This document shows positions 1 to 8,263 of a stretch of 64,000 nucleotides of DNA, one piece after another; position 1 is the stretch's first letter; every line of letters begins with the position of its first letter. Origin of the DNA: Geodermatophilus dictyosporus (GTDB taxonomy: Bacteria; Actinomycetota; Actinomycetes; Mycobacteriales; Geodermatophilaceae); contig NZ_FOWQ01000009.1 in NCBI RefSeq assembly GCF_900115505.1, forward strand, positions 1 to 64,000, given 5' to 3'. Made by a program: the position numbers and the translations under genes. The notes under the pieces are model-generated. The model was given only the letters and a program-made list of their open reading frames with translations. It had not been told where the DNA came from and did not search any database.

Positions 1-1
1 C

Positions 2-538
2 CCCGCCACCGGCCGCGAGGCCGGGCGGATGGGCTTCGGCGCCACCATCTCCGCCGCGCGCGCCCGCTGGCTCGCCTGCGACGGCACGATCAGCCGGGTC
101 GTGTTCGGCCCCGACGGGGCACCGCTGGACCTCGGGCGGGAGCAGCGGGTGGCCGACCGGCACCTGCGCCGGGCGGTGGAGCTGCGCGATGGCGGCTGCG
201 TGTTCACCGGCTGCGCCGCCCCCACCTGGTGGGCGGAGGTCCACCACCTGGTGCACTGGCTCGACGGCGGCGAGACCAACCTGGCGAACTCCGCGCTGCT
301 GTGCGAACGGCACCACACCAAGGTCCACCACGGCTTCCGCGTCGAACGACAACCCGATGGTCGCTGGCGCACCTGGCGACCCGACGGCACCGAGATCAGC
401 GTCCCGCGCCACCTCGCCCCGGCGGCCCGACCACTACGGCTCGACGACCCGGCGCTCCGCGGTGAGCGCCCCGGGGTTGTCACCGGTGTTCACCGTCGCG
501 CTGGGCTCGACGAGCAGCACCTGCGCGCCGTCCGGTGA
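2..538 (+). CDS. DUF222/HNH endonuclease family protein, 5' end cut by window
   Basis: The reading frame is open from base 2, so this is the C-terminal part of a longer gene that begins upstream of the window. The visible part carries an HNH nuclease core: a Cys pair (CVFTGC) that can bind zinc, the AEVHHLVHW segment with the catalytic His, and LLCERHHTKVHHG with the second Cys and the closing His residues. Proteins of this type (N-terminal DUF222, C-terminal HNH) are abundant in actinobacteria and mostly uncharacterised, with some linked to mobile DNA. The last 30 or so codons, after the usual end of the domain near base 430, overlap the 3' end of the convergent cupin gene. The tail may therefore be a read-through extension. 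Confidence 0.8.
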   Translation, partial: PATGREAGRMGFGATISAARARWLACDGTISRVVFGPDGAPLDLGREQRVADRHLRRAVELRDGGCVFTGCAAPTWWAEVHHLVHWLDGGETNLANSALLCERHHTKVHHGFRVERQPDGRWRTWRPDGTEISVPRHLAPAARPLRLDDPALRGERPGVVTGVHRRAGLDEQHLRAVR

Positions 539-799
539 GCACGGCTGGTGCGGCGTGCCCCGGGGGACCACGTACAGCTGGCCGGGTCCCAGGGTGACGT
601 CGCCGTCGTCCATGCGGATGGTGAGCGAGCCGGAGAGCACGAGGAACACCTCGTCGGTCTCGGGGTGGCTGTGGCGGGTGAACTCCCCGCGGGTGTGCAC
701 GACGCGGAGGTCGTAGTCGTTGAGGACCGCGACGGTGCGCGGCGACCAGGGCTCGTCGATGGCGGCCAGCACCGCGGCCAGATCGACGGGGGCCTTCAC
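434..799 (-). CDS. cupin-domain protein
   Basis: This 121-residue protein is a single small cupin barrel. The metal-site motif one reads TRHSHPETDEVFLVLSG (two His and a Glu), followed by the GPGQLYVVPRGTPHQP segment that supplies the last His of motif two. Such proteins bind a metal and act as small dioxygenases, isomerases or sensors, and the substrate cannot be read from sequence. The GTG start at 799 overlaps the stop codon of the upstream hydrolase gene (GTGA), so the two are translationally coupled. The 3' end overlaps the convergent HNH gene by about 105 bases. Confidence 0.82.
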   Translation of the reverse strand: MKAPVDLAAVLAAIDEPWSPRTVAVLNDYDLRVVHTRGEFTRHSHPETDEVFLVLSGSLTIRMDDGDVTLGPGQLYVVPRGTPHQPCSPDGAQVLLVEPSATVNTGDNPGALTAERRVVEP

Positions 800-1833
800 G
801 CCGTCCGCTCCGCGGGCACGGGGCGGGACGCCCTGGCGAGCGCCCGGTCGACCAGTGCGAGCAGCCGGCGGCTGACCTCGGGACGGCGCTCCATCTGCAC
901 CATGTGACCCGCGCCGGGGTAGACGGCGAGCTCGGCCGTCGGCAGCGCGTCGGCCATGGCGTGGCTGTGCGCGATCGGGCAGAGCCGGTCGGCGTCGCCG
1001 GCGGCGATGAGCACCGGGACGTCGGCGAGCGCGGCCAGGGCCGTCACGCGGTCGTGGTCGGAGAACGTCGGCAGGAAGGCGGCGACGGTCTCGGCGGTGC
1101 AGGCGCGGTGCACGTCCATCGCCGTCCGGACGTCGGCCGGGTCGGCGGCGCCGCTGAAGACGAGCCACGCGTCCATCGCGCCGACCGACCGTGGCCTGCC
1201 CGCCTGCTCGGCCCGCACCGCCCGCTCGTTGAGCACCGGCAGCAGTCGCTTCACGACCCCCGCCACCGGCCCCGGCAGCCCGTAGGTCACCGCGTCGAGG
1301 CCGCCGGAGCTGGTGCCCACGAGCGCCACGCCCACGACCCGGTCGCCGAACAGCTCGGGACGCTGCTCGGCCAGGGCCATGATCGTCATGCCGCCCATCG
1401 AGTGGCCGCCGAGCACGACCGGCCCCTCGGGCACGACCTCCTCGAGCACCCGCGCCAGGTCGCGGCCGAGCTGCTCGAGGGTGGCGCGGTCGCGCGCCGT
1501 CGGCCCGGACGCCCCGTGGCCGCGGTGGTCGTAGGTGACCACCGCGAGGTCGGGCCGGGCGTCGAGCAGGTCGCGCACCTGGCCGGCCCACAGCCGGGAG
1601 GACTGCACGTAGCCGTGCGCGAGGACGACGGTCGCCGTCGGCTCCCGGGTGCCGGACACCTCGACGTGCAGGTCGACGCCGTCCTCGGTGGTCACCGTGC
1701 GGACGCGGCCCTGCGGCAGCGGTACCGGCTGCGGGGCGGGAGTGCTGTCGCGGCCGGCGGCTCGGCGGCGGGCGACGACGGCACCGGCCGCGACGGCGAG
1801 GGCGCCGGCGGTGGCGAGGGAACGGGTGCGCAT
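796..1833 (-). CDS. alpha/beta hydrolase with N-terminal membrane anchor
   Basis: A 345-residue alpha/beta hydrolase. Residues about 5-22 are an Ala-rich hydrophobic stretch followed by RRR, which suggests an uncleaved anchor or signal sequence. The nucleophile elbow GHSMGG places the catalytic Ser at about residue 145. The acid is the Asp in AAGDADRLCP and the base is the His in GAGHMVQME. The oxyanion-side HGYVQSS and the YDHRGHGASG strand are typical of this fold. The ATG has a good GGGAGAG ribosome site. It lies 25 bases downstream of a Baeyer-Villiger-type monooxygenase gene and is coupled to a cupin gene. An esterase that hydrolyses the ester or lactone made by the monooxygenase is a reasonable inference. 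Confidence 0.85.
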   Translation of the reverse strand: MRTRSLATAGALAVAAGAVVARRRAAGRDSTPAPQPVPLPQGRVRTVTTEDGVDLHVEVSGTREPTATVVLAHGYVQSSRLWAGQVRDLLDARPDLAVVTYDHRGHGASGPTARDRATLEQLGRDLARVLEEVVPEGPVVLGGHSMGGMTIMALAEQRPELFGDRVVGVALVGTSSGGLDAVTYGLPGPVAGVVKRLLPVLNERAVRAEQAGRPRSVGAMDAWLVFSGAADPADVRTAMDVHRACTAETVAAFLPTFSDHDRVTALAALADVPVLIAAGDADRLCPIAHSHAMADALPTAELAVYPGAGHMVQMERRPEVSRRLLALVDRALARASRPVPAERTA

Positions 1834-1858
1834 GGGCTGCGGCTCTCCCGGGTTCGGG

Positions 1859-3388
1859 TCAGGCGGGGACGGGGACGCGGCGCGCGCTGCGCAGCTCGTA
1901 GGACTCGGCGTCGAAGCGCCGCATCAGGCGGATGAACGCCGACGTGCGGGTCGGCCAGAGGGTGAAGTTGCGGCCCTGCTCGTCGCGGTACCACGAGCGG
2001 CAGCCGCCGGCGTTCCACACGGTGCCGGTGAGCCCCTCCTGCAGGCGGGCGTTGTAGGCATCCTGCGCCGAGCGGCGGACCTCGATCGCCCCCGCGCCGG
2101 TCTCCTCCATCCGACGCAGCGCCTCGACGACGTAGCCGATCTGCGCCTCGATCATGATCACGACGGAGGTGTGCCCGAGCGCGGTGTTCGGCCCGAGCAG
2201 CAGGAACAGGTTCGGGAAGCCCGCGACGGTGGTCCCGCGGTGCGCCTGCACTCCGGAGCGGTCCCACTCCTCCCGCAGCGTGCGGCCCTCGCGGCCCACC
2301 AGCCGGTGCCCGAGCGGGATGTCCATGACCCGGAACCCGGTACCGTAGACGACGACGTCCACCTCGTGCTCGGTGCCGTCGGCGTCGACCACCGCGTGCG
2401 GGTGGACGGCGGTGACCGGGGAGGCCACCACCTCCACGTTCGGCTGCGTCAGCGCCGGCAGGTAGTCGTCGCTGACGATGACCCGCTTGCAGCCCAGTGC
2501 GTAGTCGGGCGTGAGCCGGGCGCGCAGCTCCGGGTCGGGCACCTGCTGCTCGAGGAACTCCAGCGCCTGCCCCTCGAACAGCCTCCGCAGCCGCCCGCCG
2601 CCGGTCCAGACGCCGAGGCGGGCCTCGCGGACGGCGTACTGGCCGCCGCGGGCCAGCCGCAGGAACCCCGGCACGCGGGCCTGCAGCCGGTGCTCGCGCG
2701 CGGAGTAGGCGCGGTCCTGGCGCGGGAGCACCCACGGCGGCGTGCGCTGGAAGACGACGACCTTCGCGGAGATCTTCTGCAGCTCCGGCACGAACTGGGC
2801 GGCCGAGGCGCCGGTGCCCACGACGGCCACCCGCTTGCCGGCCAGGTCGACGGAGTGGTCCCAGCGGGCGGAGTGGAACGACGGGCCGGCGAAGGTCTCG
2901 ATGCCGGGCACCTCGGGCAGGTGCGGCTCGACCAGGCCGCCGGCGCCGCTCACCACGACGTCGGCGGTGAGGGTGCCGCGCGAGGTGTCCAGGTGCCAGA
3001 CCAGCGCGTCGTCGTCCCAGCGGCCGGAGACGACGTCGGTGCCGCAGTGCAGGTGGGGGAGGACGCCGTGGTCGGCGGCGACCTGCTCCAGGTACTGCTG
3101 GATCTCCGGCTGCCGGGAGTAGACGTGCGACCAGTCCTTCTTCGGCGCGAAGGAGAACGAGTAGAGGTGGCTCGGCACGTCGACGGCGGCGCCCGGGTAG
3201 CTGTTGTCCCGCCAGGTGCCGCCGAGGCTGGCGGCGCGCTCGAGGACGACGAAGTCGTCGATGCCGGCGCGCTGCAGCGCCACGGCGGTGCCGATGCCGG
3301 AGAAGCCGCTGCCCACGACCGCCACGCGGACGTGCTCGGGGAGCGGGCCGGTCGCGGTGGCGTGCCGCGACGTCGTCGTCAGGGTCAC
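1859..3388 (-). CDS. flavin-containing monooxygenase, Baeyer-Villiger type
   Basis: A 509-residue flavoprotein. The first dinucleotide-binding motif, VGSGFSGIGTA, lies near residue 25 and the second, VGTGASAAQ, near residue 190. Between them is FAGPSFHSARWDH, which fits the Baeyer-Villiger fingerprint FxGxxxHxxxW(P/D). Family members use NADPH and O2 to convert ketones to esters or lactones, and some hydroxylate or oxidise heteroatoms. The early GGTWRDNSYPG segment is also typical. It heads a minus-strand group with an alpha/beta hydrolase and a cupin. An inverted repeat 13-29 bases upstream of the ATG may be its operator. Confidence 0.88.
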   Translation of the reverse strand: MTLTTTSRHATATGPLPEHVRVAVVGSGFSGIGTAVALQRAGIDDFVVLERAASLGGTWRDNSYPGAAVDVPSHLYSFSFAPKKDWSHVYSRQPEIQQYLEQVAADHGVLPHLHCGTDVVSGRWDDDALVWHLDTSRGTLTADVVVSGAGGLVEPHLPEVPGIETFAGPSFHSARWDHSVDLAGKRVAVVGTGASAAQFVPELQKISAKVVVFQRTPPWVLPRQDRAYSAREHRLQARVPGFLRLARGGQYAVREARLGVWTGGGRLRRLFEGQALEFLEQQVPDPELRARLTPDYALGCKRVIVSDDYLPALTQPNVEVVASPVTAVHPHAVVDADGTEHEVDVVVYGTGFRVMDIPLGHRLVGREGRTLREEWDRSGVQAHRGTTVAGFPNLFLLLGPNTALGHTSVVIMIEAQIGYVVEALRRMEETGAGAIEVRRSAQDAYNARLQEGLTGTVWNAGGCRSWYRDEQGRNFTLWPTRTSAFIRLMRRFDAESYELRSARRVPVPA

Positions 3389-3400
3389 GGGACTCCTCGT

Positions 3401-3417
3401 CTCGTCGGTGTGACGAG
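3401..3417. promoter_or_regulatory. inverted repeat upstream of monooxygenase gene
   Basis: CTCGTC, a 5-base spacer and GACGAG form a perfect 6-5-6 inverted repeat that begins 13 bases before the ATG of the minus-strand monooxygenase gene. Its size and position suit a dimeric repressor site. No regulator gene lies next to it, so the partner is unknown. Confidence 0.35.
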
Positions 3418-3484
3418 CGTCCCACGTGTTTCAGCCATCCCTGCAGGCGCCCACGGCTCGTCGTCCCCTGCCCGGGCGGCCCCG

Positions 3485-3520
3485 TAGGCTGGACGCTGCC
3501 CGAGCGAGCTCGCGAGCTCG
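3485..3520 (+). promoter_or_regulatory. probable ychF promoter -10 and 16-bp palindrome in leader
   Basis: TAGGCT at 3485-3490 fits the actinobacterial -10 pattern TAnnnT. It is followed at 3505-3520 by a perfect 16-bp palindrome (CGAGCTCG and its mirror CGAGCTCG). The palindrome would lie in the 5' leader of the ychF transcript, about 56 bases before the GTG. No convincing -35 element is seen. Confidence 0.35.
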
Positions 3521-3576
3521 GCCGGGGGCACAGCAGTCCGACGAACGCGGACGACGAAGCGGAGCGAGGAGTACGC

Positions 3577-4650
3577 GTGAGTCTCACCATCGGGATCGTC
3601 GGGCTGCCCAACGTCGGCAAGTCGACGCTGTTCAACGCGTTGACCAAGAACGACGTCCTGGCGGCCAACTACCCCTTCGCCACGATCGAGCCGAACGTCG
3701 GCGTCGTCGGCGTGCCCGACGAGCGGCTGGGGGAGCTGGCGGAGCTGTTCGGCTCGCAGAAGGTCGTGCCGGCGACGGTGTCGTTCGTCGACATCGCCGG
3801 CATCGTGCGCGGCGCCAGCGAGGGGCAGGGGCTGGGCAACAAGTTCCTGGCCAACATCCGCGAGAGCGACGCGATCTGCCAGGTGATCCGCGTGTTCACC
3901 GACCCCGACGTCGTGCACGTCGAGGGCAAGGTCTCGCCCCGCGACGACATCGAGACCATCAACACCGAGCTCGTCCTCGCCGACCTGCAGACGCTGGAGA
4001 AGGCGATCCCGCGGCTGGAGAAGGAGTCGCGCAAGGACAAGGAGCGCGCCGCCCTGCTGTCGGCCGCGCAGGCCGCCGTCGAGGTGCTCAACACGGGGCA
4101 GACGCTGTTCGCCGCGGGGGTGGAGCCCGCGCCGCTGCGCGAGCTGACCCTGCTGACGACGAAGCCGTTCCTCTACGTCTTCAACGTCGATGCCGACGAG
4201 CTGGCCAACGAGGAGCTGATCGCCGAGCTGCGCGCGCTGGTGGCGCCGGCCGAGGCGATCCTGCTCGACGCCAAGACCGAGGCCGAGCTCACCGAGCTGC
4301 CCGCCGAGGAGGCCGCCGAGCTGCTGGAGTCGATCGGGCAGAACGAGCCGGGCCTCGACCAGCTGGCGCGCGTCGGCTTCCGGACCCTCGGGCTGCAGAC
4401 CTACCTGACGGCCGGTCCCAAGGAGGCGCGCGCCTGGACCATCCCGGTCGGCGCCACCGCCCCGCAGGCCGCCGGCGTCATCCACACCGACTTCCAGCGC
4501 GGCTTCATCAAGGCCGAGGTCGTCAGCTACGACCAGCTGATGGAGGCCGGCTCGATGACCGAGGCGCGGTCCCGCGGCTGGGTGCGCATCGAGGGCAAGG
4601 ACTACGTCATGGCCGACGGCGACGTCGTGGAGTTCCGCTTCAACGTCTGA
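3577..4650 (+). CDS. ychF: ribosome-binding ATPase YchF (Obg-like GTPase family)
   Basis: A 357-residue protein of the usual family length (about 360). The P-loop GLPNVGKST begins near residue 9. It is followed by NYPFATIEPN (switch I) and VDIAGIVRGASEGQGLGN (G3 and switch II). The NxxE nucleotide-specificity motif lies in YVFNVDADE, and a C-terminal TGS domain follows (TYLTAGPKEARAWTIPVGATAPQAAG onward). The family prefers ATP over GTP, binds the 70S ribosome and influences oxidative-stress responses. The GTG start has an upstream GAGGAG ribosome site. It is probably transcribed alone. Confidence 0.97.
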   Translation: MSLTIGIVGLPNVGKSTLFNALTKNDVLAANYPFATIEPNVGVVGVPDERLGELAELFGSQKVVPATVSFVDIAGIVRGASEGQGLGNKFLANIRESDAICQVIRVFTDPDVVHVEGKVSPRDDIETINTELVLADLQTLEKAIPRLEKESRKDKERAALLSAAQAAVEVLNTGQTLFAAGVEPAPLRELTLLTTKPFLYVFNVDADELANEELIAELRALVAPAEAILLDAKTEAELTELPAEEAAELLESIGQNEPGLDQLARVGFRTLGLQTYLTAGPKEARAWTIPVGATAPQAAGVIHTDFQRGFIKAEVVSYDQLMEAGSMTEARSRGWVRIEGKDYVMADGDVVEFRFNV

Positions 4651-4679
4651 CCCGGGCTCCGGATGGGGTTGCAGGCCCG

Positions 4680-4708
4680 TCCAGCCCGCCTGCAGCCGAG
4701 CTGCAACC
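4680..4708 (+). promoter_or_regulatory. SARP-type heptamer direct-repeat operator
   Basis: Three heptamers lie in one orientation at exact 11-bp period: TCCAGCC (4680-4686), TGCAGCC (4691-4697) and TGCAACC (4702-4708). A further TGCAGGC lies 10 bp upstream at 4670. Heptamer repeats separated by 4 bp are the classical binding sites of SARP/AfsR regulators. Almost the same array occurs at 13772-13800, directly after the AfsR-like gene in this window. The array sits 46 bases before the membrane protein gene at 4754. Confidence 0.7.
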
Positions 4709-4753
4709 GCCCGGGTCGATCGTCGTCGCCGTGCGACGACGAGGACGACACAC

Positions 4754-5650
4754 GTGACCGACACCGTGGAGGCGCTCGACGCCGGGCGCGCACGGGCGTG
4801 CTCCGCGGCTGTGGACGGGGGCGGGCTGGGGCTCGGCCCCCGGTGCCTGCTGACCGCATTCACGCTGCTCACCGCACTGGCGACCCACCAGCTGCTGGTG
4901 ATGGGCGGGCACACCGACCGGCACTGGGCGTGGACCATCCAGAGTCGGCCGACCGTCGCCTTCCTCGGCGCCGCGTACGCCGCCGGCTTCCTCCTGTCGG
5001 TCCTCGGGCTCCGGCAGCGCAGCTGGGCGCACGTCCGCGTCGCGGTGTCGACCGTCACCGCGTTCACGGTCCTCACCCTGGCCGCGACCGTCCTGCACGC
5101 GCACCGGCTCCACCTCACCGCCGGCGACCCCCTGGCGCGGTCGGCGGCGTGGATCTGGTCGGCGGTGTACGTCGTGGTGCCGTTCGTCGGCCTGGCGGTC
5201 ATCGTCCGGCAGCGCACCGGCACGGGGTCCGGCGCCGTCCGCAGCCCCCTGCCGGCCCGGCTGCGGTGGGTGCTCGTCGCGCAGGGCCTCGTGCTCGCCG
5301 CCACCGGGGCGGCCCTCTTCGCCGGGGGCGCGACCGTCCACCACGGGACGGGGCCCATGACGGAGTTCTGGCCCTGGGCCCTGGCCCCGCTCGGCGCCCA
5401 GGTGCTGGGGGCCTGGCTGGTGGCCCTGGGGGTGGGAGCCGCCCTGGTGGTCCGGGAGCGCGATCTCGCCCACCTGCGCGTCCCGGCCGTCGCCTACACG
5501 GCGTTCGGGGTCTTCCAGTGGGCGGTCCTGCTCCGCCACCGGGACGAGGTGGACCCGGGCGCTCCGGCCACGTGGGCCTACGCAGCCCTGCTCACCGTCG
5601 TCGTCGCCACCGGCGGGTACGGCTGGTGGACCGTCCACCGGCGGACGTGA
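4754..5650 (+). CDS. multi-pass membrane protein of unknown function
   Basis: I do not recognise the family. The 298-residue product has about seven hydrophobic helices. The first is near residues 32-50 (LLTAFTLLTALATHQLLV), and others include FLGAAYAAGFLLSVLGL, VSTVTAFTVLTLAATVL, WSAVYVVVPFVGLAVIV, WVLVAQGLVLAATGAALF, LGAQVLGAWLVALGVGAAL and a last one near the C terminus. The N terminus, MTDTVEALDAGRA, resembles that of the methyltransferase at 13859 (MTDTVDAVAADRA), and the upstream SARP-like operator is shared. It is therefore a probable target of the AfsR-like regulator. The GTG at 4754 is chosen because of that match. Confidence 0.7.
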   Translation: MTDTVEALDAGRARACSAAVDGGGLGLGPRCLLTAFTLLTALATHQLLVMGGHTDRHWAWTIQSRPTVAFLGAAYAAGFLLSVLGLRQRSWAHVRVAVSTVTAFTVLTLAATVLHAHRLHLTAGDPLARSAAWIWSAVYVVVPFVGLAVIVRQRTGTGSGAVRSPLPARLRWVLVAQGLVLAATGAALFAGGATVHHGTGPMTEFWPWALAPLGAQVLGAWLVALGVGAALVVRERDLAHLRVPAVAYTAFGVFQWAVLLRHRDEVDPGAPATWAYAALLTVVVATGGYGWWTVHRRT

Positions 5651-5664
5651 CCCTCGCGCCTTCC

Positions 5665-5679
5665 GGAACAGCACGTTCC
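5665..5679. promoter_or_regulatory. inverted repeat upstream of hydrolase gene
   Basis: GGAAC, a 5-base spacer (AGCAC) and GTTCC form a perfect inverted repeat. It begins 15 bases after the end of the membrane protein gene and ends 53 bases before the hydrolase ATG. It may be an operator for the hydrolase gene, but no regulator can be assigned. Confidence 0.3.
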
Positions 5680-5731
5680 TGTGGTGTGCTCTGGGTCACC
5701 CTGTCCCGCCCCTCGCCAGCGACGGAGACCC

Positions 5732-6565
5732 ATGAGCACCCCCACCACCCACGCCCCCCGGACCGTCCAGGTCGGCGACGTCTCCGTCGCCGTCCAGGAG
5801 TACGGCGACGGCGAACCGCTGCTGATCGTCAACGGGACCACCCAGTCCCTGGGCTGGTGGGCCGAGATGGCGCCGGTCCTGGCCGGCCGCCACCGGGTGG
5901 TCACCTACGACCTGCGCGGGATGGGCGGGTCCGAGCGGGGCTCGGGCGAGATCAGCGTCGCCTCGCTGGCCGCGGACGCCCGGGGGCTGCTGGAGGCCCT
6001 CGGCATCGAGCGGGCGCACGTCCTGGGCTACTCCCTGGGCAGCGCCATCGCCCAGGAGCTCGCGCTGGCCGCTCCCGAGCGGGTCGCCTCGCTCGTCCTC
6101 TACTGCACCTGGGCACGCACCGACGGCTTCCAGCGGGCCGTCATCACCGGGCTCGCGCACCCGTGGCGCACCGGCGACCTCGAGGCCGCGCTCGGGGCGC
6201 TCGGCATCGCCTTCTCCCCGCAGCTGCTCGACAGCCCGCAGTTCGGCGAGCTGATCGAGCAGCTGCTGCCGCTGTTCCCGAGCACCGAGCAGCAGATCCG
6301 GACGACCGTCGAGCAGTGGGACGCCGACCTGGCCCACGACACGCTCGACCGCATCGGGGGCATCACCGCGCCCACCCTCGTGGTCGCCGGTGAGCAGGAC
6401 CTGCTCACCCCGCCGTGGCACGGCCGGCAGGTGGCCGAGGCGATCCCCGGCGCGGAGCTCGAGCTGTTCACCGGCCCGGGCTCCAGTCACGCGCTCGGCG
6501 TCGAGCGGGCCGAGGAGTTCCTCCCCCGGGTGCTCCAGTTCCTGGGCGAGCACCCGCTCGGCTGA
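5732..6565 (+). CDS. alpha/beta fold hydrolase
   Basis: A 277-residue alpha/beta hydrolase. The nucleophile elbow is GYSLGS (Ser near residue 105), the Asp is in AGEQDLLTPP, and the His is in GSSHALGVE near residue 260. YDLRGMGGSERG is the usual strand-turn before it. The ATG at 5732 follows a GGAGA ribosome site, and the upstream in-frame codons from 5681 have no such signal. It lies 102 bases before a Baeyer-Villiger-type monooxygenase gene on the same strand. This repeats the hydrolase-plus-monooxygenase pairing seen at 796-3388 and suggests sequential ketone oxidation and ester cleavage. Confidence 0.85.
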   Translation: MSTPTTHAPRTVQVGDVSVAVQEYGDGEPLLIVNGTTQSLGWWAEMAPVLAGRHRVVTYDLRGMGGSERGSGEISVASLAADARGLLEALGIERAHVLGYSLGSAIAQELALAAPERVASLVLYCTWARTDGFQRAVITGLAHPWRTGDLEAALGALGIAFSPQLLDSPQFGELIEQLLPLFPSTEQQIRTTVEQWDADLAHDTLDRIGGITAPTLVVAGEQDLLTPPWHGRQVAEAIPGAELELFTGPGSSHALGVERAEEFLPRVLQFLGEHPLG

Positions 6566-6624
6566 CGGCGTGTTCCACCCGGCTCGGTTCCGCACGTCGT
6601 CCTGAGGGCGGTCCCTCCCGGCGC

Positions 6625-6643
6625 TACTGTGACTCGAGCCACA
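6625..6643 (+). promoter_or_regulatory. -10 element overlapping a near-palindrome before monooxygenase gene
   Basis: TACTGT (6625-6630) is a plausible -10 hexamer. It overlaps a 16-bp near-palindrome at 6628-6643, with outer arms TGTG and CACA around CTCGAG and one mismatched pair. A repressor bound here would cover the transcription start of the gene at 6668. The upstream -35 is unclear. Confidence 0.35.
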
Positions 6644-6667
6644 TCAGACGCACGGGAGGACTCCCTC

Positions 6668-8188
6668 ATGACGGCGACCACCGAACGGGTACCCGCTCCG
6701 GAGACCCGCAGCAGCGACGGCCGCGACAGCGAGCACGTCGACGTCCTCGTCGTCGGTGCGGGGGTGTCCGGGATCGGCGCCGCGCACCACCTCCGGGAAC
6801 GGTTCCCCGACCGGTCGTTCGTCCTGCTCGACGCGCAGGACAACCGCGGCGGCACCTGGTGGACCCACCGCTATCCCGGAGTGCGCTCCGACAGCGACCT
6901 GTTCACCTACGGCTACCGGTTCAAGCCCTGGCGCGGCCCGTCGATCGCCGCGGGGGAGGAGATCCTCAACTACCTGGACGAGGTGATCGAGGAGGACGAC
7001 CTCGCCCGGCACATCCGCTACCACCACAAGGTCACCGCGGCGAGCTGGTCGACCGAGGACCGCCGGTGGACCGTGGAGGTCACCCGCGGCGACACCGACG
7101 AGCAGCTGCGCTTCACCACCGACTTCCTGTGGATGTGCCAGGGCTACTACAACCACGCCGAGCCCTACCGGCCGCAGTGGGAGGGCATGGACCGCTTCGA
7201 GGGTCTGGTCGTCCACCCGCAGCAGTGGCCCCAGGACCTCGACCTCACCGGCAAGCGCGTGGTCGTCGTCGGCTCCGGGTCCACGGCCGCCACGCTGATC
7301 CCGGCGATCGCGCAGGACGCCGAGCACGTGACGATGCTGCAGCGCTCGCCGTCCTACTTCCTCGCCCCGCCGCTCACCCACGAGCTCGCCGTCACGCTGC
7401 GCCAGCTCGACATCCCCGAGGACTGGACGCACGAGATCCTGCGCCGCGCCTACTCCGCCCAGTTCAACGAGCTGGCGCGGATGTCGCACGAGGCGCCCGA
7501 CGAGCTGCACGAGTTCCTCATGGAGTCGCTCAGGCCGCTGCTGCCCGAGGGCTTCGACATCGACAAGCACTTCACACCGCGCTACCGGCCGTGGCAGCAG
7601 CGCATCGCGATCGTCCCGGAGGGCGACCTGTTCGCCGCCCTGCGCGAGGGCAAGGCGTCGATCGTCACCGACACCATCGAGACGTTCACCGGAAAGGGCA
7701 TCCGGGTCGGCTCGGGGGAGGAGATCCCGGCCGACGTCGTCGTCACCGCCACCGGGTTCGACCTGTCGGCCTTCGGCGACGTCGACTTCACCGTGGACGG
7801 CGAGCCGGTCGAGTTCCCCGAGCGCGTCACCTGGCGCGGCATCATGATCAGCGGCGTCCCGAACATGGCCTACGTGTTCGGCTACTTCCGGCACAGCTGG
7901 ACGCTGCGCGCCGACCTCGTCAGCGACGTGGTGGTGCGGCTGTTCGAGACGATGGAGGCCAAGGGCGCCACCATGGTCGTGCCGACTCTGCGCCCCGAGG
8001 ACGCCGGCATGCAGATCCGGCCGTGGTCGGACCCGGAGAACTTCAACGCCGGCTACGTCCTGCGCTCGCAGCACGTCCTGTTCAAGCAGGGTGACCGGGA
8101 GCCGTGGACCCACATGCTGGAGCACGCGCAGGAGGCGGAACAGCTGCCGAAGGCCGACCTCGAGGACGGCACGCTCGTCTTCCGCTGA
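6668..8188 (+). CDS. flavin-containing monooxygenase, Baeyer-Villiger type
   Basis: A 506-residue flavoprotein. The FAD motif VGAGVSGIGAAHHL lies near residue 25, followed by NRGGTWWTHRYPGVRSDS. The family fingerprint FEGLVVHPQQWP lies near residue 178, and the NADPH-binding VGSGSTAATL near residue 198. This arrangement matches class B flavoprotein monooxygenases that act on ketones or heteroatoms. The ATG at 6668 is preceded by GGGAGGA, and the upstream in-frame ATG at 6629 overlaps the putative promoter and is rejected. The gene ends at a strong hairpin. Confidence 0.88.
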   Translation: MTATTERVPAPETRSSDGRDSEHVDVLVVGAGVSGIGAAHHLRERFPDRSFVLLDAQDNRGGTWWTHRYPGVRSDSDLFTYGYRFKPWRGPSIAAGEEILNYLDEVIEEDDLARHIRYHHKVTAASWSTEDRRWTVEVTRGDTDEQLRFTTDFLWMCQGYYNHAEPYRPQWEGMDRFEGLVVHPQQWPQDLDLTGKRVVVVGSGSTAATLIPAIAQDAEHVTMLQRSPSYFLAPPLTHELAVTLRQLDIPEDWTHEILRRAYSAQFNELARMSHEAPDELHEFLMESLRPLLPEGFDIDKHFTPRYRPWQQRIAIVPEGDLFAALREGKASIVTDTIETFTGKGIRVGSGEEIPADVVVTATGFDLSAFGDVDFTVDGEPVEFPERVTWRGIMISGVPNMAYVFGYFRHSWTLRADLVSDVVVRLFETMEAKGATMVVPTLRPEDAGMQIRPWSDPENFNAGYVLRSQHVLFKQGDREPWTHMLEHAQEAEQLPKADLEDGTLVFR

Positions 8189-8194
8189 TCCGGT

Positions 8195-8230
8195 CGGACG
8201 CCGGGTGCACCGGTGTGCACCCGGCGTCCG
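8195..8230. terminator. bidirectional hairpin between convergent genes
   Basis: A perfect 16-bp stem (CGGACGCCGGGTGCAC at 8195-8210 and its complement at 8215-8230) closes a 4-base loop. It lies between the convergent ends of the monooxygenase gene (8188) and the minus-strand gene ending at 8264. There is no U-tract, as is common in high-GC actinobacteria. Confidence 0.75.
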
Positions 8231-8263
8231 GGCGGTGTGGCGCCCGTGGGCGGCCGTCCGCCC

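Noticed and set aside
1649..3487. 612-codon + strand ORF antisense to the Baeyer-Villiger monooxygenase gene
   Set aside because: It is a by-product of high GC content. The sequence is His/Arg/Gly/Pro-rich with no family motif, while the minus strand encodes a clear monooxygenase.
3385..5358. 657-codon minus ORF antisense to ychF and the membrane protein gene
   Set aside because: It is low-complexity composition without any motif and lies opposite a well-supported ychF.
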